Shown here: positions 35,144 to 44,092 of the stretch, piece by piece
Layout of the letters: each line of letters begins with the position of its first letter
Position numbering within the stretch: the first letter of the stretch is position 1
Assembly (NCBI RefSeq): GCF_014646295.1
Contig: NZ_BMNE01000012.1
Location: forward strand, 124,001 to 188,000
Length of the DNA stretch: 64,000 nucleotides
Direction: 5' to 3'
From: Nocardia rhizosphaerihabitans
Lineage (GTDB): Bacteria > Actinomycetota > Actinomycetes > Mycobacteriales > Mycobacteriaceae
The notes under the pieces: generated by a model
Database searches by the model: none
Told to the model about the DNA's origin: nothing
What the model saw: the letters and a program-made list of their open reading frames with translations, nothing else
Position numbers and translations under genes: made by a program

Positions 35144-36325
35144 GTGAGCCAACGGGAGTGGATCGAAAAGGACTTCTACAAGGAGCTGGGTGTCTCCTCC
35201 GGCGCCTCGCAGGACGAGATCAAGAAGGCCTACCGCAAGCTCGCTCGTGACCTGCACCCGGACTCCAACCCGGGTGACACCAAGGCCGAGGAGCGGTTCA
35301 AGGCGGTCAGCGAGGCCAATGCCGTGCTGTCGGATCCGGCCAAGCGCAAGGAGTACGACGAGACGCGGCGCCTGTTCGCGGGCGGTGGCGGTCGCGGCTA
35401 CGGCGGCGGGTTCACACCCGGTGCGGGCGGCGGCTTCTCGCAGGACTTCAACATCGGGGACATCTTCGGTCAAGCCGGTGGCGCGGGCGCCCCCGGCGAC
35501 GGCGGGCTCGGCGATCTGCTCGGCGGGCTGTTCAACCGGGGTGGCGCGCGCGGCTCCAGCCGTCCGCGCCGTGGCGCCGATGTGGAGACCGAGACGACGC
35601 TGGGCTTCCGCGAGGCCGCCCAGGGTGTCACCGTTCCGCTGCGGATGACCAGTCCGTCGCCGTGCACCACGTGTCACGGCAGCGGCGCCAAGCCGGGCAC
35701 CAGCCCGCGAGTGTGTCCGTACTGCAACGGTTCCGGCGTGGTCAGCCGTAATCAGGGCGCGTTCGGTTTCAGCGAGCCCTGCGACGACTGCCGCGGTACC
35801 GGGTCGATCATCGACGACCCGTGCACCGACTGCTCGGGCACCGGCATCCAGAACCGCACCCGCACCATCACCGTGCGTATTCCGCCCGGTGTCAGTGACG
35901 GGCAGAAGATCCGGTTGGCCGGGCAGGGCGAAGCGGGCCTGCGTGGGGCGCCCTCTGGCGATCTCTACGTGACCGTGCACGTCAGCCAGGACAAGGTGTT
36001 CGGCCGTCAGGGCGACGACCTGACCCTGGTGCTCCCGGTGAGCTACAGCGAATTGGTGCTGGGGACAACTGTTTCCGTGCCGACGCTGGACGGCCGGGTG
36101 GGCGTGAAGGTGCCGCCGGGCACCGCCGACGGGCGTATCCTGCGGGTACGCGGTCGCGGTGTGCCCAAGCGCGGCGCGGCGGGCGGCGCCGGTGACCTGC
36201 TGGTCACGGTGAAGGTCGCGGTTCCGCAGAACCTGGACTCCGACGCCACCGATGCGCTCAAGCGCTATCAGGAGGCGGAGAAGGCCGGTGGCTTCGATCC
36301 GCGTGCAGGATGGGCGGGTGCTTGA
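35144..36325 (+). CDS. dnaJ: Chaperone DnaJ
   Basis: The 393-residue J-protein stimulates DnaK ATPase and delivers unfolded clients. The J domain carries the HPD motif in RDLHPDSN, followed by a Gly/Phe-rich linker. The zinc domain has four CxxCxGxG motifs (CTTCHGSG, CPYCNGSG, CDDCRGTG, CTDCSGTG), and two beta-domains come after. GAGGAG precedes the GTG start. The stop overlaps the ATG of hspR. Confidence 0.98.
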   Translation: MSQREWIEKDFYKELGVSSGASQDEIKKAYRKLARDLHPDSNPGDTKAEERFKAVSEANAVLSDPAKRKEYDETRRLFAGGGGRGYGGGFTPGAGGGFSQDFNIGDIFGQAGGAGAPGDGGLGDLLGGLFNRGGARGSSRPRRGADVETETTLGFREAAQGVTVPLRMTSPSPCTTCHGSGAKPGTSPRVCPYCNGSGVVSRNQGAFGFSEPCDDCRGTGSIIDDPCTDCSGTGIQNRTRTITVRIPPGVSDGQKIRLAGQGEAGLRGAPSGDLYVTVHVSQDKVFGRQGDDLTLVLPVSYSELVLGTTVSVPTLDGRVGVKVPPGTADGRILRVRGRGVPKRGAAGGAGDLLVTVKVAVPQNLDSDATDALKRYQEAEKAGGFDPRAGWAGA

Positions 36326-36726
36326 TGTCCGATAGTCCGAAGTCCGCGTCGGGTGGGACCTCGCGTGCCGAGTTCTTCATGATCTCGGTGGCGGCTCAGC
36401 TGGCGGGTATGCACGCGCAGACGTTGCGCACCTATGACCGGCTGGGTTTGGTCACCCCCCAACGCACTTCGGGTGGCGGACGCCGTTACTCGACCCGCGA
36501 CGTCGAGCTGCTGCGCGAAGTGCAGCGGCTGTCGCAGGACGAGGGTGTCAACCTCGCCGGCATCAAGCGCATCATCGAGCTCACCAATCAGGTCGAGGCG
36601 CTGCAGCAGCGCGTCGAGGAGATGAGCGCGGAGCTGGAGCAGTTGCGGGCGGGCTACCGGCCCGACCTGTCGCCGCCCCAGCGCAGCACCGCGCTCGTGG
36701 TGTGGCAGCCGCGGCACCGGCGGTAG
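36325..36726 (+). CDS. hspR: Heat-shock repressor HspR
   Basis: This 133-residue MerR-type protein has a winged helix near the N-terminus (ISVAAQLAGMHAQTLRTYDR, then GRRYSTRDVELLREVQRL) and a coiled coil for dimerisation (LTNQVEALQQRVEEMSAELE). It binds HAIR repeats, usually with DnaK as corepressor, so it controls its own operon and clpB. The ATG at 36325 overlaps the dnaJ stop by one base and gives MSDSPKS; an ATG five codons upstream is possible. Confidence 0.95.
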   Translation: MSDSPKSASGGTSRAEFFMISVAAQLAGMHAQTLRTYDRLGLVTPQRTSGGGRRYSTRDVELLREVQRLSQDEGVNLAGIKRIIELTNQVEALQQRVEEMSAELEQLRAGYRPDLSPPQRSTALVVWQPRHRR

Positions 36727-36741
36727 GGTTCCACGATTCGG

Positions 36742-36790
36742 CGAGCCCCCGGTTCCCGATCCGCTCCGGCGGACGCGGGCCGGGGGCTCG
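36742..36790 (+). terminator. Terminator of the dnaK operon
   Basis: CGAGCCCCCGG (36742-36752) pairs perfectly with CCGGGGGCTCG (36780-36790), with a GC-rich loop that can fold further. It begins 16 bases after the hspR stop and could also end a small minus-strand gene at 36802-36990. Confidence 0.7.
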
Positions 36791-36801
36791 TTCATGCCCG
36801 G

Positions 36802-36990
36802 TCAATCCCCGGCGATCGGCTGGTGACTATCCAGCAACCCATTTATTCGTGATCTTGGCCGGGGCGTGCGGGCGCGCAGGGCGCTGAGGTGGGCATATAT
36901 CTCGGGATCATCACGAAAGGTTGCTGGTAGGACGCTGAATTCGGCTCGATCGGCGGCCAATTCCCTCTCGTCGACCAGCCACTCCGACAC
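36802..36990 (-). CDS. Possible small protein, 62 residues
   Basis: A GTG at 36990 has GGGAGG at a proper distance. It opens a 62-residue frame with balanced composition (it contains VSEWLVDERELAADRAEFSV and later DDPEIYAHLSALRARTP). It is acidic, has no signal or membrane segment and no recognised family. Its stop faces the hspR terminator. It could also be a chance frame in a poorly coding gap. Confidence 0.35.
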   Translation of the reverse strand: MSEWLVDERELAADRAEFSVLPATFRDDPEIYAHLSALRARTPRPRSRINGLLDSHQPIAGD

Positions 36991-37341
36991 ACCCTCCCCG
37001 CGTGTCTTGGCACGGCGCGTCGGATCGGAGGGCACGGGGTTCGTAGCGGAAAGGTCGCTCTACCAGGCACATTGGGTCGCTCTTGTCGCAATTGCCGGGA
37101 AGATCGGGGAATCTTGGGGTCATGTTCACCCCTGATTCACGGTCCACTGGTATGTTTTTAGCTGGTATTGATCAGGTACCGCCCGGTTTTTAACGAATTA
37201 CATGCGTGATGTTTAAGAGTACGATTCCTAAGCTGGCAAACCTCGCCTAGACTTCTCGCATCGGCTGCTGACGAGTGTCCTCCCAGCCCGTCACTCGCCG
37301 GCGCGGCTAGCGTTCGATGGCGAAACGAGGTTGTGACACAT
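36991..37341. other. Non-coding gap before the flavohaemoglobin gene
   Basis: This 350-base stretch is lower in GC than the flanks and has no frame with coding character. It must hold the promoter of the flavohaemoglobin gene. TTGATC and TAACGA, 17 bases apart near 37,167-37,195, are a weak candidate. I see no clear nitric-oxide-regulator site. Confidence 0.4.
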
Positions 37342-38511
37342 ATGGATTCGCGGACTGTCGCTTTGATCCGTACTACGTTCAAGGCGGTTGCTGCGGAAGA
37401 CGGTGGGCCCGAGAAGCTAGCCAGATCGTTCTACTCGATCCTGTTCACGGACTATCCCGGTATCCGTGACTACTTCCCGGCGGCCATGGACTCCCAGCGT
37501 GAACGGCTCGTCTCGGCGATCGGCTACGCGCTGGACCGGCTGGAAGAGCCGGACAAGCTGCTCCCGTTCCTCGCCCAGCTCGGGCGCGATCACCGTAAGT
37601 ACGGTGTGCAGCCCGCCCACTACGTCGCGGTGGCCAACTCGCTGAAGGCGGCCATGCGCGAGTTCGCGGGCACCGAGATGTGGACCGACGAGGTCGCCAC
37701 CGCCTGGGACGAGGGCCTGGCCACCATCAGCGGCGCGATGATCAGCGCCGCCGACAAGGAGACGACGCCCGCCGCGTGGTCGGCGACCGTGGTCGAACGC
37801 CGCGAGGTGCTGCGCAATCTGGCCGTCATCCGCGTCCAGCTCGACCAGCCGATGCAGTACGCGGCGGGCCAGTACCTCAGCGTGCAGATACCGGCGCGGC
37901 CCCGGATGTGGCGCTACCTCTCCCCGGCCAACCCCGCGAATGCCAACGGCGAGGTCGAGTTCCACGTGCGCAGTGTGCTGGGCGGCTGGGTCAGCCCGGC
38001 CATGGTCTCGCACACCGCCGTCGGTGACCAGTGGCTGCTCGGTTCACCGCTCGGCGGCCTCGGCGTGCCGCGCAACACCAAGCGCAAGATGCTGATGGTC
38101 GGCTGCGGCACCGGCATCGCGCCGCTGCGCGCCCAGATCATGGCGATGGCCCAGCGCCGGGTCAACCCGAAGGTCCACCTGTTCGTCGGCGGCCACCACC
38201 CGTGCGACCTCTACGACCTGCAGGTCCTGAGCCAGCTGGCCATGGCCAACAAGTGGCTCTCGGTCACCCCCGTCACCGAGAGTGACGAGAACCCCTGGTG
38301 GTACTACGAGTCCGGCGAACCGCAGGGCGATCTCCCCGGCCTCGAACCGCGGATGACCGGCCAGATCGGCAAGGTCGTCGCCAGCTACGGTTCGTGGGCG
38401 GACCGGGATGTGCAGATCGTCGGATCGCCATCGATGGTGCAGACCACCAAGTTCCGGTTGATGGCGGCAGGCACCCAGGCCAAGTCGATCCGCCACGATC
38501 CACTGTTCTGA
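37342..38511 (+). CDS. Flavohaemoglobin-like protein, type II (Rv0385 type)
   Basis: The 389-residue protein fuses a globin (1-135) to a ferredoxin-reductase-type FAD/NAD module. The globin has a helix-B tyrosine (Y31 in SFYSILF) and the proximal histidine H84 in RDHRKYG. The flavin domain has WRYLSPA instead of the classical RxYS motif, and the pyridine-nucleotide domain has GCGTGIAPLRA. Mycobacterial type II flavohaemoglobins of this kind have altered haem and FAD pockets and were linked to lactate oxidation rather than NO dioxygenation. I prefer the ATG at 37342; a GTG nine bases upstream is possible. A paralogue lies at 44093-45253. Confidence 0.85.
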   Translation: MDSRTVALIRTTFKAVAAEDGGPEKLARSFYSILFTDYPGIRDYFPAAMDSQRERLVSAIGYALDRLEEPDKLLPFLAQLGRDHRKYGVQPAHYVAVANSLKAAMREFAGTEMWTDEVATAWDEGLATISGAMISAADKETTPAAWSATVVERREVLRNLAVIRVQLDQPMQYAAGQYLSVQIPARPRMWRYLSPANPANANGEVEFHVRSVLGGWVSPAMVSHTAVGDQWLLGSPLGGLGVPRNTKRKMLMVGCGTGIAPLRAQIMAMAQRRVNPKVHLFVGGHHPCDLYDLQVLSQLAMANKWLSVTPVTESDENPWWYYESGEPQGDLPGLEPRMTGQIGKVVASYGSWADRDVQIVGSPSMVQTTKFRLMAAGTQAKSIRHDPLF

Positions 38512-38606
38512 GTCTTCACCCCCGCACCGCGAATCGAACTGTCGGTTTGCTTCGTCCTGTCTAGAGTGGTCTGACGAGGATGATCACAGTGAGGGAGGGC
38601 GGATCG

Positions 38607-38978
38607 ATGGATGACGTTGTGCTGGTGATCAATTCCGGGGGACGTCGTGATGCCGAGTGGCTGGACGAGGTGACCGGCGAGCTACACACCGACCTGTCCG
38701 AGATCGGTGGACTACAGGTCAGCCGCGTGACGACAGCCGCGGCGGACGGCCAGAAATCCGGCGCGGTCGAGCAGATCGGCCAGTTGCTCGTGTCCAGCGG
38801 GGCGATCGGTGCCGTGGTGTGGTCGATTCGGGATGTCAGCCTCAAGTTCCTCGAGCGAACCAAGGCGGATTCGATCACGATCAAGAAGGGTGACCGCGAG
38901 GTGACCATCGTCCGGCCGGGCCTGGCCCAGGTCGACAATGCCATCGAGAAGTTCGGCGACCTGCTGGCAGATGAGTAG
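38607..38978 (+). CDS. EACC1-like (effector-associated constant component) small protein
   Basis: This 123-residue protein starts with a strand ending in a small-residue loop (DDVVLVINSGGRRDAEWLDEVTGEL). It then has a hydrophobic helix ending in IGAVVWSIRDVSLKFLE and a terminal strand pair, TADSITIKKGD-like, KGDREVTIV. This pattern is that of EACC1, a constant partner of caspase, trypsin and other effectors in actinobacterial conflict systems. The ATG at 38607 follows GAGGGAGGGCGG. Its end overlaps the caspase gene by eight bases, so the two are coupled. It probably acts as an adaptor or signal partner of the caspase. The family call is from memory of the pattern. Confidence 0.6.
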   Translation: MDDVVLVINSGGRRDAEWLDEVTGELHTDLSEIGGLQVSRVTTAAADGQKSGAVEQIGQLLVSSGAIGAVVWSIRDVSLKFLERTKADSITIKKGDREVTIVRPGLAQVDNAIEKFGDLLADE

Positions 38979-41900
38979 TCCGACCGGACGGCGAATCGCG
39001 CTCTTCGTAGCGAACGACACCTACCACTTCGACGGTTTGTCGCGGCTCTACGCACCGATCTCGGACGCGGAGCAACTCCGGGAACTGTTGCGCGACCCCG
39101 AGATCGGCGGCTTCCGGCCGACCGAGCTGCTGATCAACGAGTCCAAGGCCGAGATCGAGCGCAGCATCGAGCGGGTCTTCCGCGGCGCCGAACCGGACGA
39201 CGTCATCCTGTTCTATTTCTCCGGTCACGGACTGCGCACCCGCCAGAATCTGTATCTGGCTGTCGGCAATACCGATCCACAGCTGCTGAGCAGCACGGCG
39301 GTGTCCTCGACGTTCATCCGCGAGCTGATCCGGGAATCCGCGGCGGCGGCGAAGATCATCGTGCTCGACTGCTGCTACAGCGGCGCGTTTCTCGGCTCCG
39401 AGGTGATGAAGTCCGCACCGACCATCGACGATGTCGCCCAGCAACTCGCGGCGGGCGACGGGATCTGCGTGCTGACCGCGTCGAGCGCGGTGGAGACCGC
39501 GGCCGAGGGCCGTGCCGACGGTGACTCGGCACCGCTGTCGGTGTTCACCTCGGCGCTGGTGAAGGGAATCGGCACCGGTCAGGCCGACAACGGCAGCGGC
39601 CTGATCGGCACCCACGATCTGTGGACATTCGTGCATGCCGATGTCCGCAGCCGGACGACCAGGCAGACGCCGAACCACTACGGGGTCTTCAAGGACGAGG
39701 TCTATATAGCCCGGGTCCGGCGGCGGCAATCGAGCCTCATCGAGGTCGGCGATCGAGTGCAGCTCGGGTCGCTCGTCGGGCGGCTCGAACAGACGCCCGA
39801 CAGTGGACTGCGGGCGGCGAACTGGTGGGGGACCGGCCGATTGAAGGTTCCCATCGGGCAGGAGCGGCGCACCGACGGCGTGCCGGGCGAAACGGTGTGG
39901 CTGGATCTGGCGGGCGCGGATCGCAACCTCTTCATCGTCGGCCGCGCGGGCTCGGGCAAGAGCACTCTGCTGCGGACGCTCACCGGATCATTGGCGCTGA
40001 CCCATTCACCTGACGAGGTGAAACTGTATGTGCTCGAATCCAGCAACCGCCTCGGTTCGATGAGCGCGTTGCCCCATATCGCGAGCGCGGTGGGCGACGA
40101 CGAACTGGACAAGGTCGGCGCGGTACTCGACCGGGTGACCGCCGAGATCCGGAGCCGCAAAAGGCTGTATCGGGAAACGGGCATCGATTCACCGGGCAGT
40201 CTGCGTGCCGCGCGACCGTCGTTGGCCGGTCCGGTGCCCGATGTCTTCCTGGTCATCGACCGGCTGGGCGACTTCCGCGAGCAGATCCCCGGGTTCGACG
40301 GGCGGATCAAGCAGATCGCGAGCGCGGGCCCGGAGTACGGCGTCCACCTGGTGGTGACCGCACGCGACTGGAACGAGGCGCCCGGCGACCTGGTCGACTT
40401 GCTGACGGCCCATGTCGAATTGCGCTTGCACCGCCCCGCCGATTCGCGTCTGCACCCGGAGCGCGCCGCCCGCCTTCCCGACGGGCCGGGATGGGCGCTG
40501 TTCGGGGAGCGTCCGTTCCGGGTCGCCATGCCTGATCTGCGTGAGTTGCAGCCGGAGTTGCTGAGCGCGGTGGAAATCTCCGATGGTGCTGCCGAATTGG
40601 TCGATCTGGTGCGCGGATACCAGCAGGAGCTCGCGCTCGACGGCCTCGGCCGGTCTCCGCTGGACGGCGAGGTGGACTTCACCGAACTGCTCGGCATCGG
40701 TTCCGGTCAGGACTTCGACGTCGATGAGATGTGGCGGACCAGGCACGACCGCGACCGGCTGCGGGTGCCGATCGGGCTCACCGCCACCGGCGATGTCGTC
40801 CGATTGGATCTCAAGGAGGCGGCCCAGAACGGCATGGGCCCGCACGGACTGTGTATCGGCGCTACCGGTTCCGGGAAATCGGAGTTCCTGCGCACCTTGA
40901 TCCTCGCCTTGGTCACCACCCATTCCCCGGATGCGCTGAATCTGGTCCTGGTCGACTTCAAAGGTGGCGCGGCCTTTTCCGGCCTGGAATCGCTGCCGCA
41001 TGTGTCGACCGTCATCGCCAACGTGGAACAAGATCTGTCCCTGGTGGACCGGCTCCAGGACACGCTGGCCGGCGAGCTGAAACGCAGGCAGGAGATACTC
41101 CGGGCGACGGGGAAATTCGCCGAGGTATCCGACTACGAGCGAGCCCGCGCGGCGGGTATGCAGGCGGAGCCGCTGCCCGCGTTGTTGATCGTGGTCGACG
41201 AGTACTCGGAGCTGCTCGCCCAGAAACCGGACTTCATCGAGCTGTTCGTGATGATCGGCCGGCTCGGACGTTCGCTGCACGTGCACCTACTGCTCGCCTC
41301 GCACCGGTTCGAGGAGGACAAGGTGCGCGGACTGGAACGACATCTGTCCTACCGGGTCGTGCTGCGCACGTTTTCCGCCGCCGAGTCGAGGGCCGTCATC
41401 GGCACCGCCGACGCCTACCATCTGGCCAGCGATCCCGGCTCCGGCTATCTGAAGGTCGATGCTTCCGATCCGCTGCGGTTCAAGTCGGCCTATGTGAGCC
41501 GGTCGGAACGGGTCGGCCCCGGCGCGAGCACGGGGAGTGTCGAGCAGCGCACGGTGCTGGAAGCGGTGGTGTCGAGGATCCGCGGGCACGGCAAGCCGGC
41601 GTATCCGCTGTGGGTGCCTCCGCTGGACGCATCCCCGACGCTGGATCAGCTGTTGCCCGAGCAGGATTGGCGGTCGACCGTGCAGCGGCCGGGCCGGTTG
41701 CGGATGCCCATCGGAGTGATCGACAAGCCATCCGAGCATCGTCGCGAAGTGCTGACGATCGATCTCTCCAGTGCCAAGGGTCATGTCGCCGTGGTGGGCG
41801 GTCCGCGCGCGGGCAAGTCGACGACCTTGCAGACGATCGTGCTGGCCGCGGCGGTGACGCACAGTCCGGAGCAGGTGCAGTTCTACTGCCTGGATTTCGG

Positions 41901-43296
41901 CGGCGGCGGTCTCATGAGGTTGGCTCGGGTGCCGCATGTGGGTTCGGTGGCAGGCCGTTTAGACGGTGATCGGGTACGTCGCACGATCGCCGAGCTGACG
42001 ACGTTGCTGCGCAGGCGCGAGCAGCGGTTCGCCGAACTGGGCATCGAGTCGATAGTGGAGTATCGGCGCCGGAATTTCGCCGCGTCCGAGGCAACGGATT
42101 CGTCACCACCGGACAGGTTCGGCGACGTCGTCCTGGTCATCGACGGCTGGCGGGCGGTCGGTGAAGAGTTCGATGTGCTCGAGCCGCAGATCAACGCCAT
42201 TGCCACCCAGGGGCTGTCCTACGGTATCCACCTGATGATCAGCGCGTCGCGATGGCCGGAGATCCGGCCGATGATCCGGGATCAGATCGGCACCAGGATC
42301 GAATTGCGATTGGGCGACCCGTCCGATTCTGAGATCAATCGCCGTGTCGCGCAGCAGGTTCCGGAGGAACGGCCGGGACGTGGGATCACCGCCGATCACC
42401 TGCACATGCTGATCGCGTTGCCACGCTTGGATTCCGACTCCGATCCGGCGACCCTCAGCGAGGGACTCGGCGAGGCAGCGGCGGAGCTCAGCGCGCTGTA
42501 CGGGCGGCGCCGTGCTCCCGAGGTGCGGACGTTGCCGCTGGAATTCAGCCGGGAAACGTTGCCTGCGCTCGCGGCGGAGCACGGTATCTCGATGGGCCCG
42601 ACGAAGGTGGTCGTCGGGCTCTGCGAATCCGAGTTGCAGCCACTGGTGCTCGATTTCGCGGCCGAGCCGCACTTCATGGCCTTCGCGGACGCAGCGCATG
42701 GCAAGACCACACTCCTGCGAAATATCATCACCGGCATCGTCGAGAATGCGAGCCCGGCGGAGGCGCAGGTGGTGCTGATCGACTACCGGCGCGGCATGCT
42801 CGGCGAGTTCGCGAATGGTCTGGCGGGGTATTCCACCTCATCGCAGACGACGGCTCCGATGATTGCGGAGGTGGCGAAAACCCTGGCGGGGCGCATCCCC
42901 GGGCCCGGCATCACCGCGCAGCAGCTGCGGGAGCGCGCCTGGTGGTCAGGGCCGGAAATCTACCTCGTGGTCGATGACTACGATTTGGTCTCCCCCGGTT
43001 CGGGAGCGAATCCGTTCCTGCCACTGGTGGAGTATTTTCCGCAGGCCCGCGATGTCGGACTGCATTTCATCGTCGCCCGCCGCACGAGTGGTGTCTCGCG
43101 GGCACTGTACGACCCCGTCCTCGGCGCATTGCGGAACCTCTCCGTCGAAACGCTGGTGATGAGCGGCCCCCGCGACGAGGGAAAAGTCATCGGCGACGTC
43201 CGGCCGATGAAACTCCCCCCTGGTCGCGGCATCCTGGCATCGCGCACCCGGGAGCAGGAAATGGTTCAGATAGCGAATCTGCCCGCGCCGCAGTGA
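38971..43296 (+). CDS. Caspase-like protease fused to four FtsK/EccC-type ATPase domains
   Basis: A 1,441-residue cytosolic chimera. Residues 1-250 form a caspase-like (C14) domain with the catalytic histidine H86 in FYFSGHG and C135 in DCCYSG. Four P-loop modules follow. Module 1 has GRAGSGKST at 324-332 and VIDRLGD. Module 2 has GATGSGKSE at 630-638, LVDFKGGA and the only complete Walker B, VVDEYSELL near 741. Module 3 has GGPRAGKST at 943-951 and VIDGW. Module 4 has ADAAHGKTT at 1239-1247 and VVDDYD. Modules 2-4 match EccC, the ESX secretion motor, nearly phrase by phrase (MGPHGL, GRLGRSL, SHLSYR-like), but membrane segments are absent. It has no ribosome binding site of its own and is coupled to the EACC1-like gene. 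I infer a proteolytic death or defence effector. Confidence 0.85.
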   Translation: MSSPTGRRIALFVANDTYHFDGLSRLYAPISDAEQLRELLRDPEIGGFRPTELLINESKAEIERSIERVFRGAEPDDVILFYFSGHGLRTRQNLYLAVGNTDPQLLSSTAVSSTFIRELIRESAAAAKIIVLDCCYSGAFLGSEVMKSAPTIDDVAQQLAAGDGICVLTASSAVETAAEGRADGDSAPLSVFTSALVKGIGTGQADNGSGLIGTHDLWTFVHADVRSRTTRQTPNHYGVFKDEVYIARVRRRQSSLIEVGDRVQLGSLVGRLEQTPDSGLRAANWWGTGRLKVPIGQERRTDGVPGETVWLDLAGADRNLFIVGRAGSGKSTLLRTLTGSLALTHSPDEVKLYVLESSNRLGSMSALPHIASAVGDDELDKVGAVLDRVTAEIRSRKRLYRETGIDSPGSLRAARPSLAGPVPDVFLVIDRLGDFREQIPGFDGRIKQIASAGPEYGVHLVVTARDWNEAPGDLVDLLTAHVELRLHRPADSRLHPERAARLPDGPGWALFGERPFRVAMPDLRELQPELLSAVEISDGAAELVDLVRGYQQELALDGLGRSPLDGEVDFTELLGIGSGQDFDVDEMWRTRHDRDRLRVPIGLTATGDVVRLDLKEAAQNGMGPHGLCIGATGSGKSEFLRTLILALVTTHSPDALNLVLVDFKGGAAFSGLESLPHVSTVIANVEQDLSLVDRLQDTLAGELKRRQEILRATGKFAEVSDYERARAAGMQAEPLPALLIVVDEYSELLAQKPDFIELFVMIGRLGRSLHVHLLLASHRFEEDKVRGLERHLSYRVVLRTFSAAESRAVIGTADAYHLASDPGSGYLKVDASDPLRFKSAYVSRSERVGPGASTGSVEQRTVLEAVVSRIRGHGKPAYPLWVPPLDASPTLDQLLPEQDWRSTVQRPGRLRMPIGVIDKPSEHRREVLTIDLSSAKGHVAVVGGPRAGKSTTLQTIVLAAAVTHSPEQVQFYCLDFGGGGLMRLARVPHVGSVAGRLDGDRVRRTIAELTTLLRRREQRFAELGIESIVEYRRRNFAASEATDSSPPDRFGDVVLVIDGWRAVGEEFDVLEPQINAIATQGLSYGIHLMISASRWPEIRPMIRDQIGTRIELRLGDPSDSEINRRVAQQVPEERPGRGITADHLHMLIALPRLDSDSDPATLSEGLGEAAAELSALYGRRRAPEVRTLPLEFSRETLPALAAEHGISMGPTKVVVGLCESELQPLVLDFAAEPHFMAFADAAHGKTTLLRNIITGIVENASPAEAQVVLIDYRRGMLGEFANGLAGYSTSSQTTAPMIAEVAKTLAGRIPGPGITAQQLRERAWWSGPEIYLVVDDYDLVSPGSGANPFLPLVEYFPQARDVGLHFIVARRTSGVSRALYDPVLGALRNLSVETLVMSGPRDEGKVIGDVRPMKLPPGRGILASRTREQEMVQIANLPAPQ

Positions 43297-43299
43297 AGC

Positions 43300-44061
43300 T
43301 CAGGCTCCCTCGGCGGTGATGTTCGCCGGGGGAGTGCCGGACGCGACGAGCTTGTCCACCGTGGCCCGCACCATCGCCGGCGAACCGCAGACCAGCACCT
43401 GATGCTGGTCGAACGGGCCGTGGGCGGCGGCCACGTCGGCGAGGGTGCCGTGCAGCATCTCCGTCGGGGCGAAGCCGATGTCGACGCGTGTCTGCTCGTG
43501 CCATTCGTCGCGGATCGACGGGTCGTCAGGACTCTCGACCACCGGAATCACTGTCAGCCAGGGCAATTCGCCGGACAGCAGGAACAGCATGTCCGAGGCG
43601 TAGAGGTCGCGCGGGGAACGGCCGCCGTAGAACAGGTAGGTGCGCGGCGGGTTCTCGCGCCGGGCCAGGTCGAGGATCTGCGCGCGCAGCGGCGCCAGAC
43701 CGGTGCCGCCCGCGATCATCACGACCTCGGCGGCCTCGGGATCGATGTGGAAAACGCTGTGCGGCGCGTTGATTCGCCACTGATCGCCGGGCTGGGTGTC
43801 GGCCACGATCGAACTCGAGCACCAGCCACCGGGCACGATGCGCACGTGGAACTCCAGCTTGCCGTCGAGCGAAGGCGGCAGCGCGGGGGAGAGCCTGCGC
43901 CGCACGCCCGGATGCTGCGGCACCTCCACCTCGACCGACCCGCCCGCCGCGAACGGCACGAAATCACCGATCAGCCGGATCACAGCGAGGTCGTTGCGCA
44001 GGCGGTGATGACCGACAACGGTCGCCGTCCAGCCGGTATCGGGAAACTCGCTGCTGCTCAT
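43300..44061 (-). CDS. FAD/NAD-binding reductase domain protein (flavohaemoglobin reductase without globin)
   Basis: This 253-residue protein corresponds to the reductase half of the neighbouring flavohaemoglobins. It has an FAD barrel (residues 10-110, with VRRRLSPA in place of the usual RxYS) and an NAD domain with GGTGLAPLRAQI near 126 and VCGSPAMV near 230. The globin is absent and the protein starts cleanly (GAAAGAG before the ATG), so this is a separate gene, not a frameshifted remnant. It follows the globin-containing paralogue by 31 bases on the same strand. It might reduce that globin or act as an independent NADH oxidoreductase. Its stop faces the caspase gene stop three bases away. 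Confidence 0.82.
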   Translation of the reverse strand: MSSSEFPDTGWTATVVGHHRLRNDLAVIRLIGDFVPFAAGGSVEVEVPQHPGVRRRLSPALPPSLDGKLEFHVRIVPGGWCSSSIVADTQPGDQWRINAPHSVFHIDPEAAEVVMIAGGTGLAPLRAQILDLARRENPPRTYLFYGGRSPRDLYASDMLFLLSGELPWLTVIPVVESPDDPSIRDEWHEQTRVDIGFAPTEMLHGTLADVAAAHGPFDQHQVLVCGSPAMVRATVDKLVASGTPPANITAEGA

Positions 44062-44092
44062 CGGTCTCTTTCACGAAGGGCGGGAAGGGTTC

